A stretch of DNA of 64,000 nt, from positions 1 to 64,000 of the forward strand of contig JARKRC010000044.1 of the NCBI GenBank assembly GCA_029974595.1, given 5' to 3'. Within the stretch, counting starts at the first letter, position 1, and each line of letters opens with the position of its first letter. The notes under the pieces are model-generated. The model saw only the letters and a list, made by a program, of their open reading frames with translations. It was not told the origin of the DNA and made no database searches. Position numbers and translations under genes: made by a program. Positions 56,301 through 64,000 of the stretch are shown here, piece after piece. This DNA is from Ereboglobus sp. Its GTDB lineage: Bacteria > Verrucomicrobiota > Verrucomicrobiia > Opitutales > Opitutaceae.

Positions 56301-59300
56301 CGGGGAACGCGTCCGGCGTTTGTATCCGCGGTGTTGATACGCAGGTCGATGTCGCCGCGCACGAGGAGCCCGGGCTCGCGGACGAAGGGGATGTTGGAGG
56401 CCTTGATGGAGAGGTCGGGACGAAGGGCGGATTTTTTTTCGTCGGAGTCGGGGAGCGCGACAGCGCCGGCAAGCGTGGCGGGCTGGTTTCCGATGAGGGC
56501 GGTGGCGCTGGCGATTTCGATGAGGGCGCCGGTGAGGCGGGCGTCGGCGTTGATGGAGCTGACGACGCCGAGCGGCGCGATGGGACGGAGGGCGGCGTCG
56601 TGGAGCTGGATGCGGCCTTCGAGGGGACGGCCGGTGGCGAGGTTGATGTCGATCTGGAGACGTCCGCGCGGGGCGAGGATGGAGCCGGCGTAGGGGGCGA
56701 GGGCCGCGAGGTCGGCGTTGGATGAGAAGTTCAGGGTTTCGAGTTTTGGGGCCAGGGTTTTGTCGAGGGTGAAGCGGGCGCTGGCTGTCACGGGCTGGCC
56801 GGCGATGCGGAGGGCGAATTGTACAAGGTCGAGGGTGCTGCCGTCGGTGGTGATCGCGGCGGCAAGGTCGTTGATCGGGGGAAGCGGCGGGAGGTCGGGG
56901 AGTTTTGGGAAGCGTTTTGGCCAGCGGGCCTTGTCGAAGCTGAGGCGGGAAATGGCGATGCTGGCGTTGGCGGCGGGTTTTTGGAAGGTGCCTTCGAGGC
57001 GGGCGTTGATGAGGGGGGATTCGAGCGTGATGCCGGTGGCGTGGGCGAGATTTTGCCAGAAGGGGCTGTTGGGCTGGGTGTGGGCGTCGAGCGCGAGGGG
57101 GGCGTTTTTGTCGATGAGGACAGGCGTTTCGGAGGCGGGGCGGATGGTGACGGGGATTTCGCCGGAGACGTGGGCAATGAGCGAGTGGCTGTTGGTCTCG
57201 TTGATGGCGAGGTGGGAGATGGAAATGCCTTTGGGGGTAAGGGCGGCGGCGGCGTTGATGAATGCGGAATCGGGAATTTCGGGCGTGCCTTGCGCGGCGG
57301 AGGGAAGGGTTTGCGCGTAGTCGAGGCGCGCGGCGAGGGCGAGCGTGGCGGTGAGCGGGGCGTCGGGCGAGGCGAGGGCGGCGGTAAGCTCGGCGCCGGC
57401 GATGCTCCAGGGAAGCGGGCCGGTGTCGGCGAGGCCGGCAAAAAGGGCGGAATCGATATTGGCGGCGGAGAAAGAGAAGGCAAACAGCGGATTTGGCGCG
57501 GGCGGGGCGAAGGCCGCTTGTAGTGAAAGTTTGGATACGCCGTCGGGCGACGCGAGCGCGAGGGGGGTGAGGGCGATGGCGCCGTCGGGCGCGCGCGAAT
57601 AGGTGGCCGGGGCGACAAGGGAGAGGCGGTCGGTTTTGTCCTTGCGAAGGGTGAGGGCGGTGAGGGTCGCGCGGTCGTGCGTGAGATCGGCGGCAGTGAG
57701 CCGGAGTTCGGCGGCGGCGGCGGCGAGGGCGAGGTTGAGGGTGTCGGCGGCGAGGGCGCGGCCATGCCAGTCGGCGGTGATGTCGGCAGGGTTGGCGAGG
57801 CCGGGGGCGATGAGTTGTTTGATGGAGAGCGCGCCTTTGTGGACGGGGGCGGCGACGGGGCCGTCGGCAGCAATGGTGAGGGCGGCTTCGTCGAAGCGGA
57901 GCGTTTTTGGGAGCCAAGAGGCGAGGTCGGCGAAGCGGATGCGGGCGTCGAGGGTGGTTTTGGAGAGGGAGCGGGTGGCGGTGTCGTATTGGCCGGCGGC
58001 GGTGAGACGGGAGTTGGCGGGGAGGGCGATGTCGAGTTGGGCGAGGGTGGTGATATGATCTTGTTGGGCGAGGGCGATGTTGAGGCGGGAGATGGCGATG
58101 TCGCGGAGGCGGATATTTTCGGCGTCGAGACGGGCGGCGGCGTCAAGTTTGCCGGGGTGCGTGGTGGCAAAAGTGGCCTCGCCGGTGATGCGCCCGGTGG
58201 CGCCGGGAAGCCAGGGTTGTTTGGACAGGTCGGCGTCGAGGGTGAAACGGGATTCGGAGGTGAGGAGGCGGAGGTCGCGGGTGATGGTGACGGGGGCGGA
58301 AAGTTTTGCGGTGAGAAAGGGCAGGGCGATGTCGAGCGTGGTGATGTCGATCCGGTCGAGGGTGCCTTGGGCGTGGAGAGCGATATTAAAAGCGGGAAGC
58401 GCGGTGTTGGTTGCGTCGGCATCGGCGCGGGCGGCGATGTCGGCAGTGAGGCGCGCATCGCGGTATTCGATGCGGGCGTTGCCGTTGGCGGCGGTGTAGG
58501 GGGGAAGTTTGAATCGGGCGAGTTGCTGCGCGGTGAAGGCGAGGGCGGGAGCTTCGAGGAGCGCTTCGTCGGGGAGCCATCCGGCGGGAGCGAAGCGGGC
58601 TGTGAGGCTGGCTTGCTGGTCGTGTGCGCAGAAGGTGGCGCGAAGGGTGTCGGCGCCGAGCTCCAGGCTGGCGTCGAGACGGGTTTGCGGAGTGTCGGCG
58701 CGGGCGGTGATGGTGACGGCGTCCGGGGCAAAGGCGATTTTGACGGCGGCGGAGGACGTGTCGTAGGCGATGTCGGAGATATTGATTTCACCGGCGGTTT
58801 TGTCTCCGTTGACGGTGAGCGAGCCTATGGTGACCGGAGTGGCGTCGCCGGGGGCGAGGTTGATCCGGATGCGCGTGAGCGAGAGCTCGGGGAGCCAGGG
58901 GGCGATTTGCGCGCGGAGGTTTGTGATGAGGTCGCGGGTGGGCAGGACGCCGTCGGGCGAGGTTTCGGCGGGCTGATTTGCCGGCGGCGCAGTCGGGGGC
59001 GCGGATTTGAGGGTGACGGCGCAGTTGTCGATTGTGACGGGGCCGGGGACGGAGAAAGCGCGCCGCCAGAGGAGAAGCCACGGCGTGTCGAGTTCGATGC
59101 GGCCGGCGGTGATGTCGGCGGCGGGCGTGGCGACGTTCACGCCGTTGAGGACAAGGCGCGAATAGCCATTGGTTTCGGATTCGGCGAAGGTGACGCCATT
59201 GGCGGCCAGGATGGGGCGCAATGCCGCGGCGATCCACCACGGGGACGTCAGGACTCCTGTGATCAGAATGGCGAGAAGGACAAAAAATATGCGGCTTAGG

Positions 59301-59308
59301 CGGCGCAT
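53393..59308 (-). CDS. TamB-TamA fusion: inner-membrane TamB-like part joined to POTRA/barrel TamA-like part
   Basis: 1971 residues. Residues 1-30 are a membrane anchor. The next about 1,250 residues are beta-rich AsmA/TamB-like sequence ending in the TamB C-terminal (DUF490) domain (LFVMAGETPNND at about 1170; GQGIFNEIFGVSS; YNVEYKLADRWTAVGEYDE). After a linker, POTRA-like domains (about 1336-1640, HIKGNRHTRPSLV) and an Omp85/surface-antigen barrel follow, with the L6 signature RGYKEG and terminal Phe. In enterobacteria TamA and TamB are separate proteins that act together to insert outer-membrane proteins such as autotransporters. No stop or frameshift is seen at the junction. Confidence 0.88.
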   Translation of the reverse strand: MRRLSRIFFVLLAILITGVLTSPWWIAAALRPILAANGVTFAESETNGYSRLVLNGVNVATPAADITAGRIELDTPWLLLWRRAFSVPGPVTIDNCAVTLKSAPPTAPPANQPAETSPDGVLPTRDLITNLRAQIAPWLPELSLTRIRINLAPGDATPVTIGSLTVNGDKTAGEINISDIAYDTSSAAVKIAFAPDAVTITARADTPQTRLDASLELGADTLRATFCAHDQQASLTARFAPAGWLPDEALLEAPALAFTAQQLARFKLPPYTAANGNARIEYRDARLTADIAARADADATNTALPAFNIALHAQGTLDRIDITTLDIALPFLTAKLSAPVTITRDLRLLTSESRFTLDADLSKQPWLPGATGRITGEATFATTHPGKLDAAARLDAENIRLRDIAISRLNIALAQQDHITTLAQLDIALPANSRLTAAGQYDTATRSLSKTTLDARIRFADLASWLPKTLRFDEAALTIAADGPVAAPVHKGALSIKQLIAPGLANPADITADWHGRALAADTLNLALAAAAAELRLTAADLTHDRATLTALTLRKDKTDRLSLVAPATYSRAPDGAIALTPLALASPDGVSKLSLQAAFAPPAPNPLFAFSFSAANIDSALFAGLADTGPLPWSIAGAELTAALASPDAPLTATLALAARLDYAQTLPSAAQGTPEIPDSAFINAAAALTPKGISISHLAINETNSHSLIAHVSGEIPVTIRPASETPVLIDKNAPLALDAHTQPNSPFWQNLAHATGITLESPLINARLEGTFQKPAANASIAISRLSFDKARWPKRFPKLPDLPPLPPINDLAAAITTDGSTLDLVQFALRIAGQPVTASARFTLDKTLAPKLETLNFSSNADLAALAPYAGSILAPRGRLQIDINLATGRPLEGRIQLHDAALRPIAPLGVVSSINADARLTGALIEIASATALIGNQPATLAGAVALPDSDEKKSALRPDLSIKASNIPFVREPGLLVRGDIDLRINTADTNAGRVPRIQGAINLRESLFLADLRSLWSARPASGPASRPPFFAIDTPPLDKWLLDIDVRGSRFLRIDTTVFAGQLSAAFKLDGTLGDPRLTGDASIDTGKVRLPFASFTTQTARVRLTKASPHMPSIEFSATSRTLGYDLRMDINGTLDNPRLAFASSPALTSEQILLFVMAGETPNNDFDYSNQQRALSFGAYLGQGIFNEIFGVSSDEERLTLSSGEKLTRQGRETYNVEYKLADRWTAVGEYDEFDAYNLGLKWLAYRGKRSGAGTPPKKEKSAAAPKTTPPKLKITGRGFWTNLTSKRMLQRTLSLNDSHPAAFSANEAEDAAFLLVSQLVSGGYMHPKLELTATPAADPAAAQTFSTNETLDTDFPRDLAAKQLRIKITPGLRYKLRDVIFTHTGPASLTDDEARQFFLPTKSLFGGKSIPYSPAALKSAASSLQEALRQKGRAKAAVTMAGIDIDDTTGRVVARIDINEGPLWKIQTLDTALNADSPAGGDALPALDATLRREFTGIPWSQWTQQDIAEKVRQHYYRQGYPDIAVQVTQTASNPGGATSPAGPQDETPVAVHVAITPGPQVRISQIHIKGNRHTRPSLVQRRLRIRSGDLLDPLALESARHRISRLGVFRGIDVDYDPAGGPVRNATFNLAEYPQTSLSLLLGWGSYEQLRGGVEIRRLNTFGIADQTRLQLIQSMKSTSGDLTFSLPDLFARGVNGSVRAFGLRRDEAAFVREEYGGAVTLRRAWPSRGYEASVGYTHESLNSSNDILSPDAGETNRTIAATINLSIGRDRRDNPLSPKKGYNWYLQGEFASHYLGGEANYQRYRAGINYHTPWGRTRWIHAGLSQGFINPFGSKDTPLPVNKLFYPGGESSIRGYKEGEAAPRDANGAFLGAKTYTLFNLEVEQALIGNLSLVAFYDLLGASADLSDYPGNEWLNSAGLGLRYHTILGPLRLEYGRNLNPRPGDPAGTLHFSIGIPF

Positions 59309-59473
59309 GGATGAAAAACACCACTTTGCATGGCGGCGCCGCGATGTACGGGCAAGAGCAAGGTTGTTTTTTGCAAAAAATCAGCGGAAGGGAAGGGACG
59401 CATGGGCGGTTTGCATGGTGCGGGCCGTGGATCGACACTTGCGTTTTTCCGGCAAGTGATTCGAGTTTGGCGC

Positions 59474-60304
59474 ATGATTTTTGATCCCAGCAAGCTGTTG
59501 CTCATCGCCGGGCCCTGTTCGCTCGAAAGCGAAAGCATCTGCCGCGCCGTCGCCGGGGAGCTGGCGCGAATCCAGAAGGAACAGCCGGATTTGCGGATCG
59601 TTTTCAAGGGATCGTTTGACAAGGCCAATCGCACTTCGCTCGCGGGGCCGCGCGGCACCGGCATCGACGAGGGACTGCGTCTGCTCGCGCTTATCAAGCG
59701 CGAATACGGTTTTCCGGTGCTCACCGACATCCATGAGCGCGAGCAGGTGCGCGCGGTGGCGGCGGTGTGCGACGTGCTGCAAATCCCGGCGTTTCTTTGC
59801 AGGCAGACGGATCTGCTCGTGGCGGCGGCGGAGACGGGGCGCACGGTCAATGTGAAAAAAGGCCAGTTCCTTTCGCCGCAGGAAATGGCGCACGTGGTCG
59901 CGAAATTGCGCGGCAGCGGCGCCGGTTCGGGCGGGGACGCGCGTCGCCCGCCGGCCGAGATCTGGCAGACCGAGCGCGGCACGACTTTCGGCTACCAGAA
60001 TCTCGTCGTGGACATGCGCTCGTTTGCAATCATGAAGACAAACGGTTTTCCGGCGATTTTCGACGCCACGCACAGCGTGCAACTGCCCGGGGCCGCGGGC
60101 GGCAGGAGCGGCGGCCAGCGCGAATATGTGCCGCCGCTCGCATTTGCGGCGCTCGCGGCGGGGGCGGACGGCCTGTTTGTCGAGACGCATCCGAATCCCG
60201 CGGAGGCGATCAGCGACGGCCCGAACATGGTGCCGCTTCACGAGCTCGCGAAACTTCTCGAACGCTGCCTTGCAGTCTGGCGCGCCGTGCGCCGCAACGC
60301 GTGA
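59474..60304 (+). CDS. kdsA: 3-deoxy-D-manno-octulosonate 8-phosphate synthase
   Basis: 276 residues from ATG 59474. Motifs: [58 protein letters not shown]. It condenses PEP with arabinose-5-phosphate to KDO-8-phosphate for lipid A-core synthesis. Cys15 in AGPC is the residue that marks the metal-dependent class. A Gly/Ser/Arg-rich insertion (about [17 protein letters not shown]) precedes the ERGTTF motif and is unusual. Divergent from the Tam fusion gene; overlaps a possible GTG start of the next gene. Confidence 0.95.
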   Translation: MIFDPSKLLLIAGPCSLESESICRAVAGELARIQKEQPDLRIVFKGSFDKANRTSLAGPRGTGIDEGLRLLALIKREYGFPVLTDIHEREQVRAVAAVCDVLQIPAFLCRQTDLLVAAAETGRTVNVKKGQFLSPQEMAHVVAKLRGSGAGSGGDARRPPAEIWQTERGTTFGYQNLVVDMRSFAIMKTNGFPAIFDATHSVQLPGAAGGRSGGQREYVPPLAFAALAAGADGLFVETHPNPAEAISDGPNMVPLHELAKLLERCLAVWRAVRRNA

Positions 60305-60366
60305 AAAACCAAATCATCAACGAAACACGCCCGCCCGAGGAAGGCGGACACCCGCACACGACGCAC

Positions 60367-61035
60367 ATGACCAACGAGCCGCCCGGCCCCCAAACGACAT
60401 CCGAGCATCCGCCGTTTCCCAAGGACGCGAAGCTCTCCGAGCAGCTCGCCTACCTGCACACCGTGTTTGCGAACAAACCGATGCAATTGCGCGACATGAT
60501 CGGCGTGCTCGGCGAGCACGCCCCGCTGCTGCTCATCATCCTGCTCGCGCTTCCGTTCGCGATCCCGTGGCCGCTGCCGATTTCGCTTCCCTTCGGCCTC
60601 GCGATCGTGTTCGTGGCGCTCGCGCTTCTGCGCGGCCGGCAGCCGCGTTTCTCCGGGAAAATCCTCGACGCCAGATTTCCTCCCGGCGTGCACGACAAGC
60701 TCGTGCGTTTTTCGAGGAGCGTCGTCACGTGGATCGAACGCTGGCTGCGTCCCGGGCGCTGGGGGTTCATGTTCGGCAAAAAATACCGTGAGCGCCTGCA
60801 AATCGCCGGGCTGCTTCTCACGGCGCTCTTCCTCGCGTCGCCGTTCCCGTTTTCCAATTTTCTCCCCTCGTGGGCGATTCTCTTCATCGCCGCGGGGCTG
60901 CTTGCGCGCGACGGCCTTTTTGTGATGATAGGCCATGTGATTTTTGCCGTCAGCCTGCTGTGCCTCACCCTGCTGGGGGCCGGTGTCATCGTGAGCTTCG
61001 ACGCCTTGAAAGGCTGGATTGGCAGCCTGTTCTGA
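60367..61035 (+). CDS. ExoD-family membrane protein
   Basis: 222 residues. A polar N-terminus (about 1-45), then membrane segments LLLIILLALPFAIPWPLPIS and further ones near LLLTALFLASPF, AILFIAAGLLA and VIFAVSLLCLTLLG. The layout and the FxNKPxxLRDMIGVLGEHAP start match ExoD (exopolysaccharide synthesis) proteins, whose biochemical role is unclear. An earlier GTG at 60301 overlaps the kdsA stop (GTGA) and would add 22 residues. Likely co-transcribed with kdsA. Confidence 0.8.
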   Translation: MTNEPPGPQTTSEHPPFPKDAKLSEQLAYLHTVFANKPMQLRDMIGVLGEHAPLLLIILLALPFAIPWPLPISLPFGLAIVFVALALLRGRQPRFSGKILDARFPPGVHDKLVRFSRSVVTWIERWLRPGRWGFMFGKKYRERLQIAGLLLTALFLASPFPFSNFLPSWAILFIAAGLLARDGLFVMIGHVIFAVSLLCLTLLGAGVIVSFDALKGWIGSLF

Positions 61036-61118
61036 AATTGAAGCCGGAGATCGCCGATTTTGTTGCGCAAGCGCCCGCTGCTCGGATACCATGATTTCAC
61101 GTCATTCTGATTTTTACC

Positions 61119-64000
61119 ATGCCTGAAAGCATCACCGCCTCCGCCAAGTCCACCGAGAAGCTCCACAACGCGATCAACCTTCGCCTTTCGCTTCTGGGCT
61201 GCCCGCCCGTCAGCGCGACAGACATTGCGATGACGGATCTCGCCGAGCCCATCATCGCGCGTTTCCGCGAGACCACGCGTCAGGTCATCGATCCGCTTTG
61301 CCCTGTCGATCATCGCATCCAGACCTGGCTCGACTCCTATCTTTCCGACGTCGGCAGCGTCCCGCGCCTTCCCGTGCGCACCTTCATTCTCGACCAGCCC
61401 GGCATCGCCCGCGAGCTTTCGCTTCCCGCCGATGGCGACGAATTCACCTCCTCGCTCCTCAAAAGCTACCGCGTCCGCCAGGGCGTCCTCCACAATCCCG
61501 CCAGCGACCGCCGCACCACGCAGGGCGTTTTCCACGTTGCCGAGGGCGGCCTGCCCGTTCCCGACGACAAGCTCGCCGTGCCGAAAAACGTCTTCGGCAA
61601 AATGCTTGCCCTCGCGCTCCAGCCGCCGCGCGAACTCATGCGCCTGCCCTTCACGGCCAACCGCGTCCGCGAGGCCGAATGCTTCGTTTCGCTCCTCCTG
61701 CGCCCCCTTGTCTGTCCCGAGGTGCCCGGTTTCATCGACGAAAAACGCATGGAAATCCGTTTCTTCGCGCCCGGCTCGCTCGTCAGCAACCTCGATTTCG
61801 TGGAAGGCATTTTCGGCAACGCCGGCGACCCGTATCTTCCCGAAAACGACGCCGGCCTCGATGTCGATCACTGGATCGGCCACACCGGCTGCGTCATCCT
61901 CGCGCCGCACCTCACCGGCATTCCAAAACATCTCGCCGGCCTTCCCCACTACGACCTCGCCACCGAGCGCCAGCGCCGCGACGGCATGTGCTGGAAAGAC
62001 GAAAAGGAACTCTACAACGGCGGCAGCGCCTTCAAGCTCACCGCCCGCAACCACAAGGGCGTGATGGTCACGATCATCGCCGACAACTACTACGGCTACT
62101 GCAAGAAAGAGGTCAAAACCCAGATCAGTTTTTCCTCGAACCTCTACGGCCTCACCGAGGAGGAGCACGCCGGCGGCGCGCTCGTCTTCCCGAGCTACGA
62201 CCTCGGCGACGAGTTTTCCGCCTACTCCGACACCCATGCGCAGGACGTTGCCGATGCGATGGAAAAATTTCCCGGCCGCTTTGTCCTCCAGCCGGAAGGC
62301 CACGCGCTCGACACGCTCCATCCCGAGGTCGTCCTCGTCCCCGAGGTGACGACCTTCAACCTCCGCACCGGCACCATCACTTGGATCGCCTCCGACGGGC
62401 AGCTGCGCACCATCAAGCTCCTCGCCGAAAAAATCTACGTCCGCCCGTCCGGCTACCGCGTGCAGATGGAGCAGATCACCGGCACCGGCGAGCGCTCCGC
62501 GTGGCGGCTCGTCGGCACCGTCCCCGAGGGATCGCTCTGCCACAAACCCTCCACTGTTTCCGGCGGCGGCAAATCCGAAATCTCCAAGTCGATCTCCTAC
62601 GCCATCATCCCGGGGCACGTTTTTGTCGCCGATTTCGACCGGGACTTCGACCAGGTCGCCGTGCTGCTCAAGCGCGACTACTCGCAGCGCTTCTCCGATC
62701 CCGCGCGCCGCGGCAAGGACACCCGCTCCATTCTCAGCCCGCATCGCACGCTCGGCTCCGTCATCAAGCTCCTCACCCCCTCGCGCCGCGACTACACCGA
62801 GGAATACAACAAGTGGCTCCTCGCCATCCCGCAGCACATCAAGCAGCTCATCTTCGTCCTCAAGCGCTACTACAAGCCCGAGTGGAGCGACAAATGGCTC
62901 AGCCATTTCTCCGTCGATACCATCAACGGGCTTCCCGGCTACGAACTCAAGATCGACGGGCGCAAAATCGTCACGAACAACCTCCGCGTCGGTTTTGAGG
63001 ACGACGGCTCCTGGCGCGTCTTCAGCCTTCGCAACGATTTTCATCCCGTCGCGAAAGTGCAGATGGAGGACGACATCACCGCCTCCGTCGTCGCGCCCGC
63101 CTCCGCCATCAAGGGGCTCCCCGAGCAATGCGCCGGCGCGACCTCCGTCAAGTTCGTGCAGAATTGCGAGGCGCGCCTCTTCCAGCGCCCCGACGACGCC
63201 ATCCACCGCGGCTACGACCGCCAGGCCGAGGCCGACATCGCCTCGCCCGGCACCTTCCTCTCGAATTACGAGCCCCTCATGCAATCCGACGCGAAGGAGC
63301 TCATGGAGGAAGCCATCGGCTTCCGCTCCTACACGAAGCCCATGCGCGACATCATCCGCGCCGCCGCCGCATCGAGGACGCCCGCCTATTTCGTTTCCTC
63401 CGCGCATCCGCGCATCGTTGACGGCAAACCCTCCAAGAATCCGCGCTACCTGCAAGTGCGCCCCGACCTCGCCAAACCGCTCGAAGCCGCGCTTGCCGAT
63501 CTCTCCGCGCGCCTCCACCGCAAGCTCCCCGCGGACGCGCCGCTTCCCACGCCGGTCAATGTTCTCGTCCCCGGACGCCGGAACAATCCGCCCGAGGGCA
63601 AGATCCGCTCCCTCGCCGTCTTCAACCCGATCCACTACATGGAACTGCCCGAGCTCTTCATGGAGTTCATCAGTTCCATGACCGGCAAGTCCCCCTCGAC
63701 GACAGGCGCCGGCTCCGAAGGCGCGCTCACCAAGGGCCCCTTCAACGCCATTCCGCCCATCATCGACCTGAACGCCTCGCTCATCTCGCTCATCCTCACG
63801 GGGCACGACGCGTTTCTTTCCGCCGCCGGCTACGTCGGCCCGCACATGCGCGTCGATCACGACATCTCGATGCTCATCCCCGAGGTCTTCTCGCGCATGA
63901 ATCCCGTCGAGCGCAGCGCGAAGGCGCTCATCGCCGAAGGCTGTCTCGAAAAAGTGCCCGACATGATGCACAACGGCAAGCCCGTGCTCTCCAGCCGCCT
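61119..64000 (+). CDS. Large enzyme, probably PPi-type phosphoenolpyruvate carboxykinase (3' end outside window)
   Basis: At least 960 codons, open to the window end. MPESITASAKSTEKLHNAIN starts the frame. The family is not certain. A Gly-rich loop STVSGGGKSEISKS (482-487 for GGGKSE) looks like the PEPCK phosphate loop (kinase-1a), and the great length agrees with the about 1,100-1,200 residues of PPi-PEPCKs, larger than ATP or GTP types. It would interconvert oxaloacetate and PEP with pyrophosphate. A longer open frame on the other strand (60450-63971) is an antisense shadow. Confidence 0.65.
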   Translation, partial: MPESITASAKSTEKLHNAINLRLSLLGCPPVSATDIAMTDLAEPIIARFRETTRQVIDPLCPVDHRIQTWLDSYLSDVGSVPRLPVRTFILDQPGIARELSLPADGDEFTSSLLKSYRVRQGVLHNPASDRRTTQGVFHVAEGGLPVPDDKLAVPKNVFGKMLALALQPPRELMRLPFTANRVREAECFVSLLLRPLVCPEVPGFIDEKRMEIRFFAPGSLVSNLDFVEGIFGNAGDPYLPENDAGLDVDHWIGHTGCVILAPHLTGIPKHLAGLPHYDLATERQRRDGMCWKDEKELYNGGSAFKLTARNHKGVMVTIIADNYYGYCKKEVKTQISFSSNLYGLTEEEHAGGALVFPSYDLGDEFSAYSDTHAQDVADAMEKFPGRFVLQPEGHALDTLHPEVVLVPEVTTFNLRTGTITWIASDGQLRTIKLLAEKIYVRPSGYRVQMEQITGTGERSAWRLVGTVPEGSLCHKPSTVSGGGKSEISKSISYAIIPGHVFVADFDRDFDQVAVLLKRDYSQRFSDPARRGKDTRSILSPHRTLGSVIKLLTPSRRDYTEEYNKWLLAIPQHIKQLIFVLKRYYKPEWSDKWLSHFSVDTINGLPGYELKIDGRKIVTNNLRVGFEDDGSWRVFSLRNDFHPVAKVQMEDDITASVVAPASAIKGLPEQCAGATSVKFVQNCEARLFQRPDDAIHRGYDRQAEADIASPGTFLSNYEPLMQSDAKELMEEAIGFRSYTKPMRDIIRAAAASRTPAYFVSSAHPRIVDGKPSKNPRYLQVRPDLAKPLEAALADLSARLHRKLPADAPLPTPVNVLVPGRRNNPPEGKIRSLAVFNPIHYMELPELFMEFISSMTGKSPSTTGAGSEGALTKGPFNAIPPIIDLNASLISLILTGHDAFLSAAGYVGPHMRVDHDISMLIPEVFSRMNPVERSAKALIAEGCLEKVPDMMHNGKPVLSSR

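Noticed and set aside
53417-56725. An open frame of about 1,100 codons on the plus strand inside the Tam fusion
   Set aside because: Antisense shadow; the minus-strand protein has the TamB and Omp85 signatures and the plus-strand product is a Gly/Glu/Ala-rich string without domains.
60450-63971. An open frame of about 1,170 codons on the minus strand
   Set aside because: It is antisense to the ExoD-like and PEPCK-like genes, which show clear protein motifs. Its product is low-complexity Gly/Asp/Glu/Ala-rich, the usual artefact of GC-rich codons read on the other strand.

Overview
The window looks like chromosomal DNA of a Gram-negative, GC-rich member of the Verrucomicrobiota, most likely Opitutaceae. 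This is inference from gene content: LPS synthesis (kdsA), a TonB-dependent receptor, an autotransporter whose start resembles chlamydial polymorphic membrane proteins, a Tam-type outer-membrane assembly protein, and spacers full of palindromic word-repeats. No rRNA or CRISPR array was seen.

Layout. 1-137: end of an IS4/Tn5-like insertion sequence that sits in a palindromic repeat. 199-5404 (minus): HtrA protease, exported HExxH/TPR protein, cytidine deaminase, acyl-adenylating enzyme. 5598-15990 (minus): translation block gatC-gatA-gatB, pheS-pheT, rpmI-rplT, interrupted by a DNA methyltransferase and an exported protein with a PD-(D/E)xK nuclease signature; most spacers here hold long inverted repeats of short words. 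16129-25357: holA, panE, tRNA-Ala, a DUF47 regulator with two tandem Pit phosphate transporters, a large unknown protein, a DUF2721 membrane protein and a Xer recombinase. 25497-27715: P-II, AmtB, P-II for ammonium. Then tRNA-Leu, a membrane TPR protein and mfd. 34321-48886 (plus): a glycan-type locus of GntR/LacI-like regulator, sialidase, TonB receptor, giant autotransporter, second sialidase and nucleoside hydrolase. 49321-53312: a translationally coupled pair of DUF3857/transglutaminase proteins. 53393-59308 (minus): one 1971-residue polypeptide joining a TamB-like and a TamA-like part. 59474-64000: kdsA, an ExoD-type membrane protein, and the first 960 codons of a very large enzyme that is probably a PPi-type PEP carboxykinase.

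Most interesting points: (i) mfd carries four in-frame palindromic insertions and the TonB receptor carries one before its signal peptide, reminiscent of protein-coding palindromic elements; (ii) the TamB-TamA fusion; (iii) the methyltransferase next to an exported nuclease-like protein; (iv) a near-perfect palindrome (half-site TTTGTAACGTA) in pairs at two distant loci, one of them the Xer promoter; (v) a tRNA-Ala with a compensatory A19-U56 tertiary pair; (vi) a duplicated sialidase flanking the receptor/autotransporter; (vii) a DUF3857 pair in which one member lost its catalytic Cys and His.
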